Source: Sphingobium sp. HWE2-09
GTDB lineage: Bacteria; Pseudomonadota; Alphaproteobacteria; Sphingomonadales; Sphingomonadaceae
Assembly: GCF_035989265.1 (NCBI RefSeq)
Contig: NZ_JAYKZX010000001.1
Coordinates: forward strand, 885,001-949,000
Direction of reading: 5' to 3'
DNA: 64,000 nt
Part shown: positions 37,446 through 46,623 of the stretch, piece after piece
Numbering within the stretch: position 1 is the stretch's first letter
Layout of the letters: the number at the start of each line of letters is the position of its first letter
The notes under the pieces: model-generated
The model's database searches: none
The model's input: the letters and a program-made list of their open reading frames with translations, nothing else
What the model was told of the DNA's origin: nothing
Translations under genes and position numbers: made by a program

Positions 37446-39689
37446 TTACAGGCTCCAGTCGGCGCGCAGGCCGATGGTGCGGGGGCGGATGATCGACCCC
37501 TGGGGCGTGAAGGCATCGTTGGCGAATGGGGCGTTCAGCACGCCATATTTGTCGAACACATTGTTCGCGAACGCCATCAGCCGCACCTTTTCGCCCAGGC
37601 CAATCGATGCGCGCAGGTCGAAGACGTTGAAGTCGCCGCGCCGCGACACATCGTCGAAGCTGGTCGGCGCCGAGGACAGATAGCGATGGGCGATGTCGAA
37701 GGTCGGCGCGCCGGACACATCCGCAAAGGTCAGGGTCAGGTTGTTTGCTATCGACCATTTGGACGATCCGGGCAGCGTCGTGCCCTTGGGATAGCCGCCC
37801 AGCCCGGCCGCATCGAAGGGATAGGGCAGGAATTCGGTGATCTTGGCGTCCTGATACGTCACGTTGGTGGTGAAGTGGACCATCTGGTTCAGGTTGATCG
37901 TGCCGGAAAATTCGACGCCCTTGATCCGCGCGCCGCCGGCGTTGACGACATAGGAGAAGTAGGACGGCGCCGGTCCGAACAGGCGGGCCTGGATATTATC
38001 CCAGTCGATCTGGAAACCGGTCAAGTCGATGGCGAAGCGGCCGTCGGGGGTCTGCGCCTTGATGCCCGCTTCGTAATTCTTGACCTTGTCGCTTTCATAA
38101 GATGCCGGGATGGTCGGCAGCAGACCGGCATTGGGATTGATGCCGCCGACCCGGAACCCTTCGGAATAGGTGGCATAGGCCATCAGATTCCTGGACGGGC
38201 GGAAGGCGACCGTGACTTTGGGCGTAAAGCCGTCTTCCTTCTGGTTGACGCTGCCGCTGCTGTCGGCGGGCGTGAAGCCGCCCGGATAGCCGCCGAGCGC
38301 GCCCGCCTGATTGAGCACGTCGGCCCTGGCCGTGGTGTCGAAATAACGGCCGCCCACGGTGATTTCGAACTGCTCGATCGGCTTGAAGGAAAGTTCGCCG
38401 AAGACGCCGAAATCCTCGTTCGTGCTGTTGGTATAATAGCCGTAGAGGCGGTCGCCCGGCGTCAGTTGCGCGCCGCTATAGCCGCCGAACAGGGCGGGAT
38501 TGGCGTTGATGAAATCGGCTGCGCCCGCCTGGATGATCTGGTCGTAGCTGGTCTTCTTCGCCTGCATATAGCTGACGCCGACCAGCCATTTGAACGGGCC
38601 TTCGCCCGCCGAGGCAAGGCGCGCCTCGATTGTCTTGATCAGCGCATCGGCATCGCCCAGCGAATAGGCCGCGCCGTCGCCGGTCGTGACGCCCGTCACA
38701 TAGGGGGACGGATAGGAGAAGACGGTCGTGTTGTTCTTCTTGGTGATCGATCCCAGCACGGTGAGGTTGGCGATGTCGCCCACTTCCTGATCGAGGCGCA
38801 GGCTGCTCATCCAGAAATCGGTCTTCTGCGTTTCCGCGCGGGGCAGGTTGCGGACATAGGGATTGTCGAGATCCAGATAGGTCTGGTCGTCCAGCTTGCT
38901 GTCCTGATAGCTGGACAGGAAAGTGACCTTGGTCGTTTCACCCAGATGTGCGACGATCGACCCGCGCAGGCCACGGCTGCGGAAATCGTTGGAGCCGTTC
39001 ACGCCGATGCCCGGATTGTCGAGGTAACCCGCGTCCGAGCGCTGCATGGCGACCAGGCGCAGCGCGAGTTGGTCTTGCACCAGGGGAATGTTGATCATCG
39101 CCTTGGCGGCATAGTTGAGTTCGCCGCTGGCGTTCTTGGTCGTGCCGATCAGGCCGGAAGCAGCGGCGTCGATCTTGGAAGCATCCGCGACATTGGCGAT
39201 ATAGTTGACGAGGCCGCCCAGCGTGGACGAGCCGAACAGCGTGCCCTGCGGCCCGCGCAGCACTTCGACGCGTTGCAGGTCGAACGTGTCGACGTCAGGA
39301 ATGCCGATCGGGAAGCCGGGTTCGACGATCGGCACTTCGTTAAGATAATAGCCGACCGTGGTCTGACCCTGCTCATGATAGGTGGTGGCCGCGACGCCGC
39401 GGATCACGACTTCGGAAATGCCGGGCTGATAATCGTTGAAGACGACGCCGGGCAGGCGCGTGATATAGTCGGACAGGCTGTTGGCGTTCATCGCCTTGAG
39501 CTGATCGCCGGTCACCGCGCTGATCGGCATGGCGACCTGACGGATATCCTCGTCGCGCTTGCCTGCGGTAACGATGATGGCGCCGTCTTCCGCACCGGCG
39601 GGCGTCTGGGCGATGGCGGGCGCGGCCAACAGGCTGGCTATCGCCAGCGCGGCAAGGCTGACCGACTTCACAGGCGTAATCGTCTTCAT
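37446..39689 (-). CDS. TonB-dependent receptor
   Basis: This 747-residue outer-membrane receptor has a signal peptide (about 1-28, ending AIAQ), a TonB box like GAIIVTAGKR, a plug domain with LRGPQGTLFGSSTLGGLVNY, and a barrel ending RADWSL. The plug type is the one common in sphingomonad receptors for organic nutrients rather than siderophores. It lies between two amidohydrolase genes on the same strand, so it probably imports their substrate or products. No riboswitch or Fur-like site is evident. Confidence 0.92.
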   Translation of the reverse strand: MKTITPVKSVSLAALAIASLLAAPAIAQTPAGAEDGAIIVTAGKRDEDIRQVAMPISAVTGDQLKAMNANSLSDYITRLPGVVFNDYQPGISEVVIRGVAATTYHEQGQTTVGYYLNEVPIVEPGFPIGIPDVDTFDLQRVEVLRGPQGTLFGSSTLGGLVNYIANVADASKIDAAASGLIGTTKNASGELNYAAKAMINIPLVQDQLALRLVAMQRSDAGYLDNPGIGVNGSNDFRSRGLRGSIVAHLGETTKVTFLSSYQDSKLDDQTYLDLDNPYVRNLPRAETQKTDFWMSSLRLDQEVGDIANLTVLGSITKKNNTTVFSYPSPYVTGVTTGDGAAYSLGDADALIKTIEARLASAGEGPFKWLVGVSYMQAKKTSYDQIIQAGAADFINANPALFGGYSGAQLTPGDRLYGYYTNSTNEDFGVFGELSFKPIEQFEITVGGRYFDTTARADVLNQAGALGGYPGGFTPADSSGSVNQKEDGFTPKVTVAFRPSRNLMAYATYSEGFRVGGINPNAGLLPTIPASYESDKVKNYEAGIKAQTPDGRFAIDLTGFQIDWDNIQARLFGPAPSYFSYVVNAGGARIKGVEFSGTINLNQMVHFTTNVTYQDAKITEFLPYPFDAAGLGGYPKGTTLPGSSKWSIANNLTLTFADVSGAPTFDIAHRYLSSAPTSFDDVSRRGDFNVFDLRASIGLGEKVRLMAFANNVFDKYGVLNAPFANDAFTPQGSIIRPRTIGLRADWSL

Positions 39690-39752
39690 GTCATTCCCCT
39701 TTTGCTGGACAGGGACGCCGTGTTCGGTCGCCCCCAGTCCGTGATGAAATCT

Positions 39753-41423
39753 TCAGGCGCTGAACCGCTCAGTGCCGTTCACGATGGTCTTGAGTATCTT
39801 TGTCGCGCCGGTTCTGGCCGGGTCGATTGCGAACAGATTGGCGTCCATGACGACGAAGTCCGCCAGCATCCCCGGTGCGATCCGGCCCAGCCGATCATCC
39901 TGGAAACCGGCAAAGGCGTTGGTCGCGGTATAGGCGTGCAGCGCCTGCGCCATGGTCAGCTTCTGATCGGGCAGCCAGCCGCCCGGATTGGCCCCGTCGA
40001 TCGTCTGGCGCAGGACGGCGGCAGCGACGCCGGTCAGCGGATCGAGCGGCGCGACGGGCCAGTCGGACCCGAACGCCACTTTCGCCCCGGCGTCGAGCAG
40101 CGACTTGAAGGCATAGGTGCCCTTCAAGCGTTCCGCGCCGACGCGCTGGATCGCCCAGCGGCCGTCATCGATGGCGTGATAGGGCTGCATCGACGCGATG
40201 ACCTGCTGTCTGGCGAAGCGCGGTATGGCGGCGGGCGAAAGATGCTGGGCATGTTCGATGCGGAAGCGGCGGTCGCGCGGGCCGTTCTTCGCGGCGGCGG
40301 CGGCGAAGATGTCGAGCGCCTCGTCGTTCGCCCGGTCGCCGATGGCGTGGATGGTGATCTGGAAACCGGCGGCGTCGGCGTCGTTGGTCCATTGCTGGAC
40401 ATCGGCCTGGCGGTGGAGCGGCATCCCGCGATTGCCGGGCGCATCGTCATAGGGCTGGTAGAACATCGCCGTGCGCGATCCGAGTGAGCCGTCATATTGC
40501 AGCTTCAGCCCGCCCCAGCGCACCCAGTCGTCGCCGCGCCCTTCGGCATCGACCAGCGCCTTGACCTTCGCCCAATCCTGTAACGGCAGGAAGGAATAGA
40601 AGCGCATGTCCGTTTCGCCCTTGGCGCGCAGGCGGCGCAGTGCGTCATGGGTCATCCAGTCCAGTTCGGTGGTATGAACCTGGGTCACGCCCTTCGACAG
40701 GCCATGGGCGATGCCCTTGCGCACGGACGCTTCCCGGTCGGCGTCGGTCGGCGCGGGGATGGCGCGTTTGGCGAGATCCATCGCCGCGTCTTTCAGGATG
40801 CCGGTAGGGTTGCCAGCCTTGTCGCGCACGATGACGCCGCCCGGCACGTCGCGCGTGTTGCGGTCGATCCCGGCGGCTTTCAGCGCCGCGCTGTTGAGCG
40901 CGAGCATGTGGAGGTCGAGCCGCTGTACCGCGACCGGCGTGTCGGGCGTGACCGGGTCCATCCAGCTGCGGTCGGGCAGTTCCCCGCCCCACAATTCCGC
41001 ATCCCAGCTGCCACCCTGGACCCATTGGCCGGGCTTTATGGCGCGTGCGGCTTCGCCGACGATACGGGCGAATTCCTGCGGACTTTTCGCCTCGCGCAAA
41101 TTGGGTTGGGTGAGGAGGTCGGAGCCGATCAGGAAATGGGTATGGCAATCGATCAGGCCGGGCATGACGAACGCGCCGCCGAGATCGATGACACGTGTCG
41201 CCTTGGTCGTATGCGCCTTGACCGCTGCGCTGCCCAGCGCCGCGATCCGGCCGCCCGCAATGCCGATGGCGGACAGGGCGGGTGCGCCCTGCCCGGTCCA
41301 GACCATTGCATTCATATAAGCGGTGTCGAGCGCCTGCCCCTTCGCCCAGCCGCGTGCCGACATCAAAGCCATAGCGACGCTGCCCGCGCCCCCGGCCAGC
41401 AGATTGCGACGGCTGATGCTCAT
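39753..41423 (-). CDS. Tat-exported amidohydrolase, YtcJ-like
   Basis: This 556-residue enzyme starts with a twin-arginine signal (SISRRNLLAGGAGSVAMAL). It belongs to the YtcJ/AepA amidohydrolase group: GLIDCHTHFLIGSD supplies the first two His ligands near 90-95, IHAIGDRANDEALD and FRIEHAQHL the later His ligands, and FGSDWPVAPLDP the metal Asp. It should act in the periplasm on an N-acyl or cyclic amide. It overlaps the PaiB-like gene by four bases and precedes the TonB receptor by 63. Confidence 0.9.
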   Translation of the reverse strand: MSISRRNLLAGGAGSVAMALMSARGWAKGQALDTAYMNAMVWTGQGAPALSAIGIAGGRIAALGSAAVKAHTTKATRVIDLGGAFVMPGLIDCHTHFLIGSDLLTQPNLREAKSPQEFARIVGEAARAIKPGQWVQGGSWDAELWGGELPDRSWMDPVTPDTPVAVQRLDLHMLALNSAALKAAGIDRNTRDVPGGVIVRDKAGNPTGILKDAAMDLAKRAIPAPTDADREASVRKGIAHGLSKGVTQVHTTELDWMTHDALRRLRAKGETDMRFYSFLPLQDWAKVKALVDAEGRGDDWVRWGGLKLQYDGSLGSRTAMFYQPYDDAPGNRGMPLHRQADVQQWTNDADAAGFQITIHAIGDRANDEALDIFAAAAAKNGPRDRRFRIEHAQHLSPAAIPRFARQQVIASMQPYHAIDDGRWAIQRVGAERLKGTYAFKSLLDAGAKVAFGSDWPVAPLDPLTGVAAAVLRQTIDGANPGGWLPDQKLTMAQALHAYTATNAFAGFQDDRLGRIAPGMLADFVVMDANLFAIDPARTGATKILKTIVNGTERFSA

Positions 41424-42034
41424 GCCTGTGTCTCCTCTTCAAGCCGGTCTTCATTGTAGAGTCGCATCCAGTCGCGCAGCGGGCCGTGCACCATGCGGCC
41501 GACGATCTGGTTGATGCCCGCGCGCGATTCATCGCGGCCCAGCTTGAAGCGGCCGTCGATCGCGCGGACATGGGCGCGGAAGGCGATGATGTGCGGCAGC
41601 ATGCCAGGCAACCGCTCTTCGGCATCGCTGACCTTCCAGGGTGCGGCGCGGCCTTCTTCCATGCGGTCGGTCAGTTGCTCGATGGACTTGCGCGTTTCGT
41701 CCGGCACAAATGAGACAGCGACTTGGACAGTTGCAGCGGCATAATTCCAGGTGGGCACCCAACCGGGATTATCCTGCAATTCCGGGGACATATAGGCTTG
41801 CGGACCATTGACCAACACCAGCGCGGACGGCTGCGCGCGCAGCAGCGCGACCAAGGGGTTGGTGACCGACATATGGCCGAACAGCGCGACCAGCGCGCCA
41901 TCGGCATCGCATTCGGCCAGCAACGGCAGGGGGCTGGCGCCGAACCCGGCCTCACCCATCGATACCAGCCAGCACAGCGGGTTCTGGTCGATCAGAGTGA
42001 CGACATCGTTGGGAGCCAGCGGCGGATAGTTCAT
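41420..42034 (-). CDS. PaiB-like FMN-binding protein
   Basis: This 204-residue protein of the PaiB/FMN-binding split-barrel family shows NPLCWLVSMG, an FGHMSVTNPL segment, and PTWNYAAATVQV with the family's conserved Trp-Asn-Tyr. Members are called negative transcriptional regulators after B. subtilis PaiB, but they may be flavin enzymes. Start 42034 fits the family N terminus (NYPPLAPND). It lies 74 bases after a MocR regulator gene and is coupled to the amidohydrolase gene. Confidence 0.82.
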   Translation of the reverse strand: MNYPPLAPNDVVTLIDQNPLCWLVSMGEAGFGASPLPLLAECDADGALVALFGHMSVTNPLVALLRAQPSALVLVNGPQAYMSPELQDNPGWVPTWNYAAATVQVAVSFVPDETRKSIEQLTDRMEEGRAAPWKVSDAEERLPGMLPHIIAFRAHVRAIDGRFKLGRDESRAGINQIVGRMVHGPLRDWMRLYNEDRLEEETQA

Positions 42035-42108
42035 GCGGGTGATACTGAGTCGCAATGGACCCGCCAGAAACATCCAATTCTATAAAGTGAAGGGGTCCAA
42101 GTGGATTT

Positions 42109-43623
42109 TCACGATCTGGTGCAATCGCGCAACGCCGTCAGCACCGCGCGCGCTTCCGCTTCGTCCAGGCTGGCAAAGCCCAGGCGCAGCCCGCGATCGG
42201 CGCTGTCATCGGCGGCATAGCTATGCGACGAGGCGAAGCTGAGGCCCAGTGCGGGCGCCCGCGCTTCGATCCGGTCGAGCGCGGTGAGATCACGGAAGCG
42301 TAGCCAGAAGGCCAAGCCGCCATCGGGGACGCGATAGTCGATCACATCGCCCAGAGTGTCGTCGAGACTACGCGCGAAGGAGTCGCGACGGGCGGCGTAA
42401 ATCTGGGCGGTCTTGCGGATGTGGCGGCGCACTTCGCCGCTTTCGAGCAGATGGGCGGAGACCAGTTCGGTGATAGTGTTGCCCATGCCGTCGATCAGCG
42501 AGATCTGGTAGGCGAGCGCGTCGATCACCTGCGGCGCGGCGGCGATGTAGCCGATGCGCAGGGCAGGCACGAGCAGCTTCGACATCGATCCGGCATAGAT
42601 GACCCGCGCGGGCGCATAGCTCGCCATGGGCAGCAGCGGTTGCGCGCTGAAATGAAATTCATGGTCATAATCATCCTCGATGATCGCGAAGGCGAATTGC
42701 CGCGCCAGTTCCAGAAGGCGCAGGCGGCGGTCGGGCCGCATCGAGACGGTCGTCGGGAATTGATGATGGGGCGTGACGAAAATCGCGCGCACGCGATGCT
42801 GGCGACAGGCGCGTTCGACATCGGCGACGTCGACGCCGTCCTCATCCAATCCAACGGTCACGATCTTCGCGCCGCAAGCGCGGAAGGCGGCGACGGCGGG
42901 TTCGTAGGTAAGCCGTTCGACCAGCACGGCGTCGCCGGGCCGGATCAGGATGCGGGCGGTCAGGAACACGCCCATCTGGCTGCCGCGGGTGATGCAGATA
43001 TGGTCGGGCCTGACCATCAACCCGCGCTGACGCCGCAGCATATCGGCGATCTCGCGGCGCAGATCGGGCGATCCGCGCGGATCGCGATAGGACAGGCTGT
43101 TGGTGCGGGCGGCATCCTCCGCCGCCTTGCGATAGGCGCGGGCCAGCAGGTCGGCGGGTAGCAATCGCCCGTCCGGCACGCCTTCGTCCAGTTTGCGCCA
43201 ATGGCCGACCGGTATGGCGATCGGCCGGTCCGGTGCGGCAAGGAACGGATATTCGGTGTCATCCGGAGCGATGGCTGCTGCGGTGGGCAGATGCGGCACG
43301 GCGGCCGCCTCGCCGCGTGGCAGCGACGTCGATACGCGCGTGCCACGCGTACCGGCGCTCGCCAGCCAGCCTTGGGCGATCAATTCTTCATAGGCGGTGA
43401 CGATCGTCTTGCGATTGACGTCCAGCGCGTCGGCCAGGTCGCGGCTGCTGGGCAGATAGTCGCCCGGCCGCAGTCGGCCGCGCTCAATCTCATGCACCAA
43501 TCCATGGGCGATCTGCATATAGCGCGGGCTGTCCGGCGCGATCTTGACGCGTTCCTTCAGCAACAGGGTCCAGGGACGAAGCATCGTTTCAGCATGGCGA
43601 TCACGGCTGGTGAAATCCAGCAT
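42109..43623 (-). CDS. MocR-type GntR/aminotransferase regulator
   Basis: This 504-residue protein combines a GntR winged helix-turn-helix (about residues 20-90, with LPSSRDLADALDVNRKTIVT) with an aminotransferase-like domain that binds PLP at the Lys of SMSKLLVPALRIGY. MocR proteins sense amino compounds or vitamin B6 (PdxR, GabR, EhuR). Start 43623 gives the expected N-terminal length. It is encoded just upstream of the paiB-amidohydrolase-TonB operon on the same strand and is the likely regulator of it. Confidence 0.88.
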   Translation of the reverse strand: MLDFTSRDRHAETMLRPWTLLLKERVKIAPDSPRYMQIAHGLVHEIERGRLRPGDYLPSSRDLADALDVNRKTIVTAYEELIAQGWLASAGTRGTRVSTSLPRGEAAAVPHLPTAAAIAPDDTEYPFLAAPDRPIAIPVGHWRKLDEGVPDGRLLPADLLARAYRKAAEDAARTNSLSYRDPRGSPDLRREIADMLRRQRGLMVRPDHICITRGSQMGVFLTARILIRPGDAVLVERLTYEPAVAAFRACGAKIVTVGLDEDGVDVADVERACRQHRVRAIFVTPHHQFPTTVSMRPDRRLRLLELARQFAFAIIEDDYDHEFHFSAQPLLPMASYAPARVIYAGSMSKLLVPALRIGYIAAAPQVIDALAYQISLIDGMGNTITELVSAHLLESGEVRRHIRKTAQIYAARRDSFARSLDDTLGDVIDYRVPDGGLAFWLRFRDLTALDRIEARAPALGLSFASSHSYAADDSADRGLRLGFASLDEAEARAVLTALRDCTRS

Positions 43624-43814
43624 CGGTTCGGCATTAATCGCGCTGACGGTGGGCGGCCTGAATGGCAACACATAAAAATCTGTCGCTCGTGCGGCTTGGC
43701 AATCACGCGTTCGACGCCCGTTCGCACGGCCTGCATCGCCGCACTGGACATGGCAGGCCACCAAAACATTCTAAAAGCAGTCCAGCAGTCGATGTCTGCT
43801 ATAAGCAGATGGTG

Positions 43815-44429
43815 TCAATCGATGCCGTTGAGGAATATATTCGTCACCAGTTCGGCATGCCGCAGCATCTGCGTCTCCGTCATCGGTGGTTCGCCAAAGA
43901 GAAGGCGTCGCTGCCATTCACCAAAGGCCATTGTCACGAACTGGGTCGCCAACTCGCGGGATCGGTCTTTAGCGACGCCGTGGCTTTCCAATATGCTCGC
44001 AACCGGGGCGATCTGATACCGTTCGAACTGGATACGCGCGATCTGGCGCAACTCTTCGAAGGTGCCGCCTTCGCGATAGATCAGGGCGCTGATGCGCAGC
44101 GCCTGCGGCACGAATAACTGCCGTTGCATCGCGTTGGCGTAATTTACCAAGCCTTCGCGAAGTCCCATCTCATGAGATGGCGGCACGGGTTGAATCTGGC
44201 GGCCGGAAAATTCGAGACAGGCTTCGAACAAGGCGAGCTTGTCGGGATAGTAATTATAGAGTGTGCGGCTGGAAACCTGGGCCTTCTCCGCAATGTCCCG
44301 CAGCGACGCGCCATGAAAGCCGGTGCGCGCAAATTCTTCCAGGGCCGTGACGATCAGCCCCCATCTTTTTTGTTCGGCTTCCTGCGCGCTGGGTCGGCCT
44401 GCGCGACGCTTGGGCGCTGCTATGCTCAT
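43815..44429 (-). CDS. TetR family transcriptional regulator
   Basis: This 204-residue regulator has the TetR helix-turn-helix near residues 20-66 (ALEEFARTGFHGASLRDIAE, then KAQVSSRTLYNYYPDKLALF). An unspecific all-helical ligand domain follows. The start at 44429 agrees with the basic N-terminal tail. It is divergent from the BVMO gene across 120 bases containing a strong promoter and a palindromic operator, so it should repress that gene and probably itself until a ligand binds. Confidence 0.9.
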   Translation of the reverse strand: MSIAAPKRRAGRPSAQEAEQKRWGLIVTALEEFARTGFHGASLRDIAEKAQVSSRTLYNYYPDKLALFEACLEFSGRQIQPVPPSHEMGLREGLVNYANAMQRQLFVPQALRISALIYREGGTFEELRQIARIQFERYQIAPVASILESHGVAKDRSRELATQFVTMAFGEWQRRLLFGEPPMTETQMLRHAELVTNIFLNGID

Positions 44430-44474
44430 TTCGGACCCTTTTGCAGATAGATTGGATGACGGCAAGCGGGGCGG

Positions 44475-44503
44475 TTGACCTATTACACGTACGACTGTAA
44501 TTA
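44475..44503 (+). promoter_or_regulatory. Promoter with palindromic TetR-type operator
   Basis: TTGACC (44475-44480), a 17-base spacer and TAATTA (44498-44503) form a good sigma-70-like promoter reading toward the BVMO. A perfect inverted repeat, ATTACA (44482-44487) and TGTAAT (44496-44501) with eight bases between, covers the spacer and the -10 box. That is the expected place for a TetR repressor site. Confidence 0.7.
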
Positions 44504-44549
44504 ACGTATGAAGATTCGGCGACAGTCCGAATGAATATGGAGACAGAGG

Positions 44550-46544
44550 ATGCAGGATATGAACTCCGCCCGTCCCAACGCCGACGACGGCGCGCTTGAT
44601 GCGGCCATTGATGGTCTGGATCCCGTCCTGGCGCTGATGGCGTTGGTGCAGATCACGGGCGATCGCACGTTGATCAATCGCTACTGGAACGACATCGACG
44701 GTCGGCAGGAAGGGGTTGTCGAAGCATTCCAGGACATAAACGCTCATGAGGCGCGCGAACCGATCAATCCGGCGATCGCGAGCGAAATCCGCGAAAGTCT
44801 GCGCGCGGCCGTCAGCGCTGGCAAGGCGCCGGTCATGCCGCAAATCGACATGCCGATGTTCCGCAAGATGTCGCGCCTGCTGCTGGGCAAGGACTTTCCT
44901 GAAATGTCGGTCGATGTCGCCTTCCAGCATGGCGGTTTCACTCGCGATACGCGGGTACGCGCGGCAAAGGACGTGCCGCCCGCCGATTTTAAGGTGATTG
45001 TCGTTGGTGCCGGCATGATGGGCATCAATGCCGCGATCAAGCTGCAGCAGGCGGGTTTCGACTATACGATCCTGGAAGCAATGGACCAGGTCGGCGGGAA
45101 CTGGCTGACCAACACCTACCCGGGCGCAGCCGTCGATACGCCGAGCCGGGTCTATTCCTTCTCGTTCGAGCCGAATGCATCCTGGACCCAGTTTTTCCCC
45201 CGTGGTCCTGAATTCCTCTCCTATCTCGATCGCGTGACCGACAAATATAACCTGCGGGATCGGATCAACTTCGGGACGCGCGTCGAGGGCGCCGAGTGGG
45301 ACGAGGCGCGCAAGCTGTGGACCGTGAAATCCGTGCGTGACGGCAAGGCTGAAACGCAGGAATGCAATATCCTGATCATGGCGGTGGGGCCGAACAACAA
45401 CCCCAATTATCCGGATGTCAAAAATCTGAGCGCGTTCAAAGGTCCGGTGATCCATTCAGCGGCATGGGACAGTGCGGTCGACCTGACGGGCAAGAAGGTC
45501 GTATTGGTTGGGACTGGTTGCTCCGGCGTGCAGGTATCGACCGCGATCGCCGACAAGGTCGGCGAGTTGGTCATCGTTCAGCGCCAGAATGAATATATCA
45601 TCCCCAACCCCCAGGCCCATGCCCCGATCGACGAACTGGAGCGGACCGCGATGGAGCGCATTCCGTTCGTCGTGAACTGGAAGCGGTTGCAGAGCCTTGA
45701 GAGCCAGATGGGCGACATGCACGGCATGGTCATGAAGGATGAGGACTATGCCGCGAAGACCGGCGGGTTCGGGCCGATCAACGATGGCATGAAAATGTAC
45801 GCCAATGCCTATCTCAAGAGCCATTTCCCCGACGATCCGGGCATGGTGGCGATGCTGACGCCCGACTTCCCGGTGTTCGCCAAGCGTCCTATCCTCGATT
45901 GCGGCTTCTACGACACGCTCAAGAAGCCCAACGTTTCGATCGTTCGGGGGCAGCTTGCCGAGGCGGATGAAAAGGCGGTGATCCTGGCTGACGGGACGCG
46001 GATCGAATGTGATGTGCTGCTACTATCGACCGGCTATAATCTGCACTTCGGGCGCCAGTTCGACATTCGCGGGACCGGCGGCCAGACGCTGAAGGAAGCC
46101 TTCGAACCGCATCCGTTCAGCTATGAAGGCATGTTGATCACGGGCTTTCCCAACTTCGTGTTCATGGGTGCGCCCTACAGCTATCTTGTGGCCAATCATG
46201 CGGTGGTGAGCGAGCAGCAGACCCATTATATTATCGAATTGCTGCAATGGATGGTGGACGACCATCTTGCTTCGTTCGACGTGACGCCAGAGGCCACCAA
46301 AGCCTTTGTCGATGACGTGGATGCCGAACTGCAGAAAACCGCATGGGTCCAGCATGGCAGCGCTGGCGGTTATTATCGCGACAAAGGCGGCGACGGCAAG
46401 AAGAAGGTCATTCTGGCGATACCGCGCCACAATTCCCGAATCTGGCACGATCTGCGCTCTCCACGGGAGGAGGATTTCAACATCATAGTGCGTGAAGACG
46501 CCGCCGCCCCCGCTGTTCGCCAGATGGAAATGCTGACGATCTGA
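44550..46544 (+). CDS. Baeyer-Villiger monooxygenase, HAPMO-like
   Basis: This 664-residue flavoprotein has an N-terminal extension of about 140 residues, as in 4-hydroxyacetophenone monooxygenases. The FAD Rossmann motif VVGAGMMGINAA follows, then the BVMO fingerprint in the form FKGPVIHSAAW and the NADPH motif VLVGTGCSGVQ. It would insert one oxygen from O2 next to a ketone using NADPH. The last His-to-Trp part of the fingerprint lacks the usual following Pro or Asp, as it does in several HAPMO-type enzymes. It is the first gene under the TetR-controlled promoter. Confidence 0.9.
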   Translation: MQDMNSARPNADDGALDAAIDGLDPVLALMALVQITGDRTLINRYWNDIDGRQEGVVEAFQDINAHEAREPINPAIASEIRESLRAAVSAGKAPVMPQIDMPMFRKMSRLLLGKDFPEMSVDVAFQHGGFTRDTRVRAAKDVPPADFKVIVVGAGMMGINAAIKLQQAGFDYTILEAMDQVGGNWLTNTYPGAAVDTPSRVYSFSFEPNASWTQFFPRGPEFLSYLDRVTDKYNLRDRINFGTRVEGAEWDEARKLWTVKSVRDGKAETQECNILIMAVGPNNNPNYPDVKNLSAFKGPVIHSAAWDSAVDLTGKKVVLVGTGCSGVQVSTAIADKVGELVIVQRQNEYIIPNPQAHAPIDELERTAMERIPFVVNWKRLQSLESQMGDMHGMVMKDEDYAAKTGGFGPINDGMKMYANAYLKSHFPDDPGMVAMLTPDFPVFAKRPILDCGFYDTLKKPNVSIVRGQLAEADEKAVILADGTRIECDVLLLSTGYNLHFGRQFDIRGTGGQTLKEAFEPHPFSYEGMLITGFPNFVFMGAPYSYLVANHAVVSEQQTHYIIELLQWMVDDHLASFDVTPEATKAFVDDVDAELQKTAWVQHGSAGGYYRDKGGDGKKKVILAIPRHNSRIWHDLRSPREEDFNIIVREDAAAPAVRQMEMLTI

Positions 46545-46567
46545 CGCGCTTTTCATTCAACTAATAT

Positions 46568-46597
46568 GCCGCGCACGCGCATCCCGCGCTGCGCGGC
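46568..46597 (+). other. Strong hairpin between BVMO and the next gene
   Basis: GCCGCGCA (46568-46575) pairs perfectly with TGCGCGGC (46590-46597). There is no T-run after it, so it is not a classical terminator. It may set the level of downstream transcript or protect an mRNA end. Confidence 0.45.
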
Positions 46598-46623
46598 GGC
46601 CAGGAACCATGGGAGGTTCGATC

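Noticed and set aside
37365-40487. A 1040-codon open frame on the plus strand
   Set aside because: It is antisense to the TonB receptor and amidohydrolase genes; long antisense frames are usual in G+C-rich DNA, and its translation is Arg/Gly/Ala-rich without a family.
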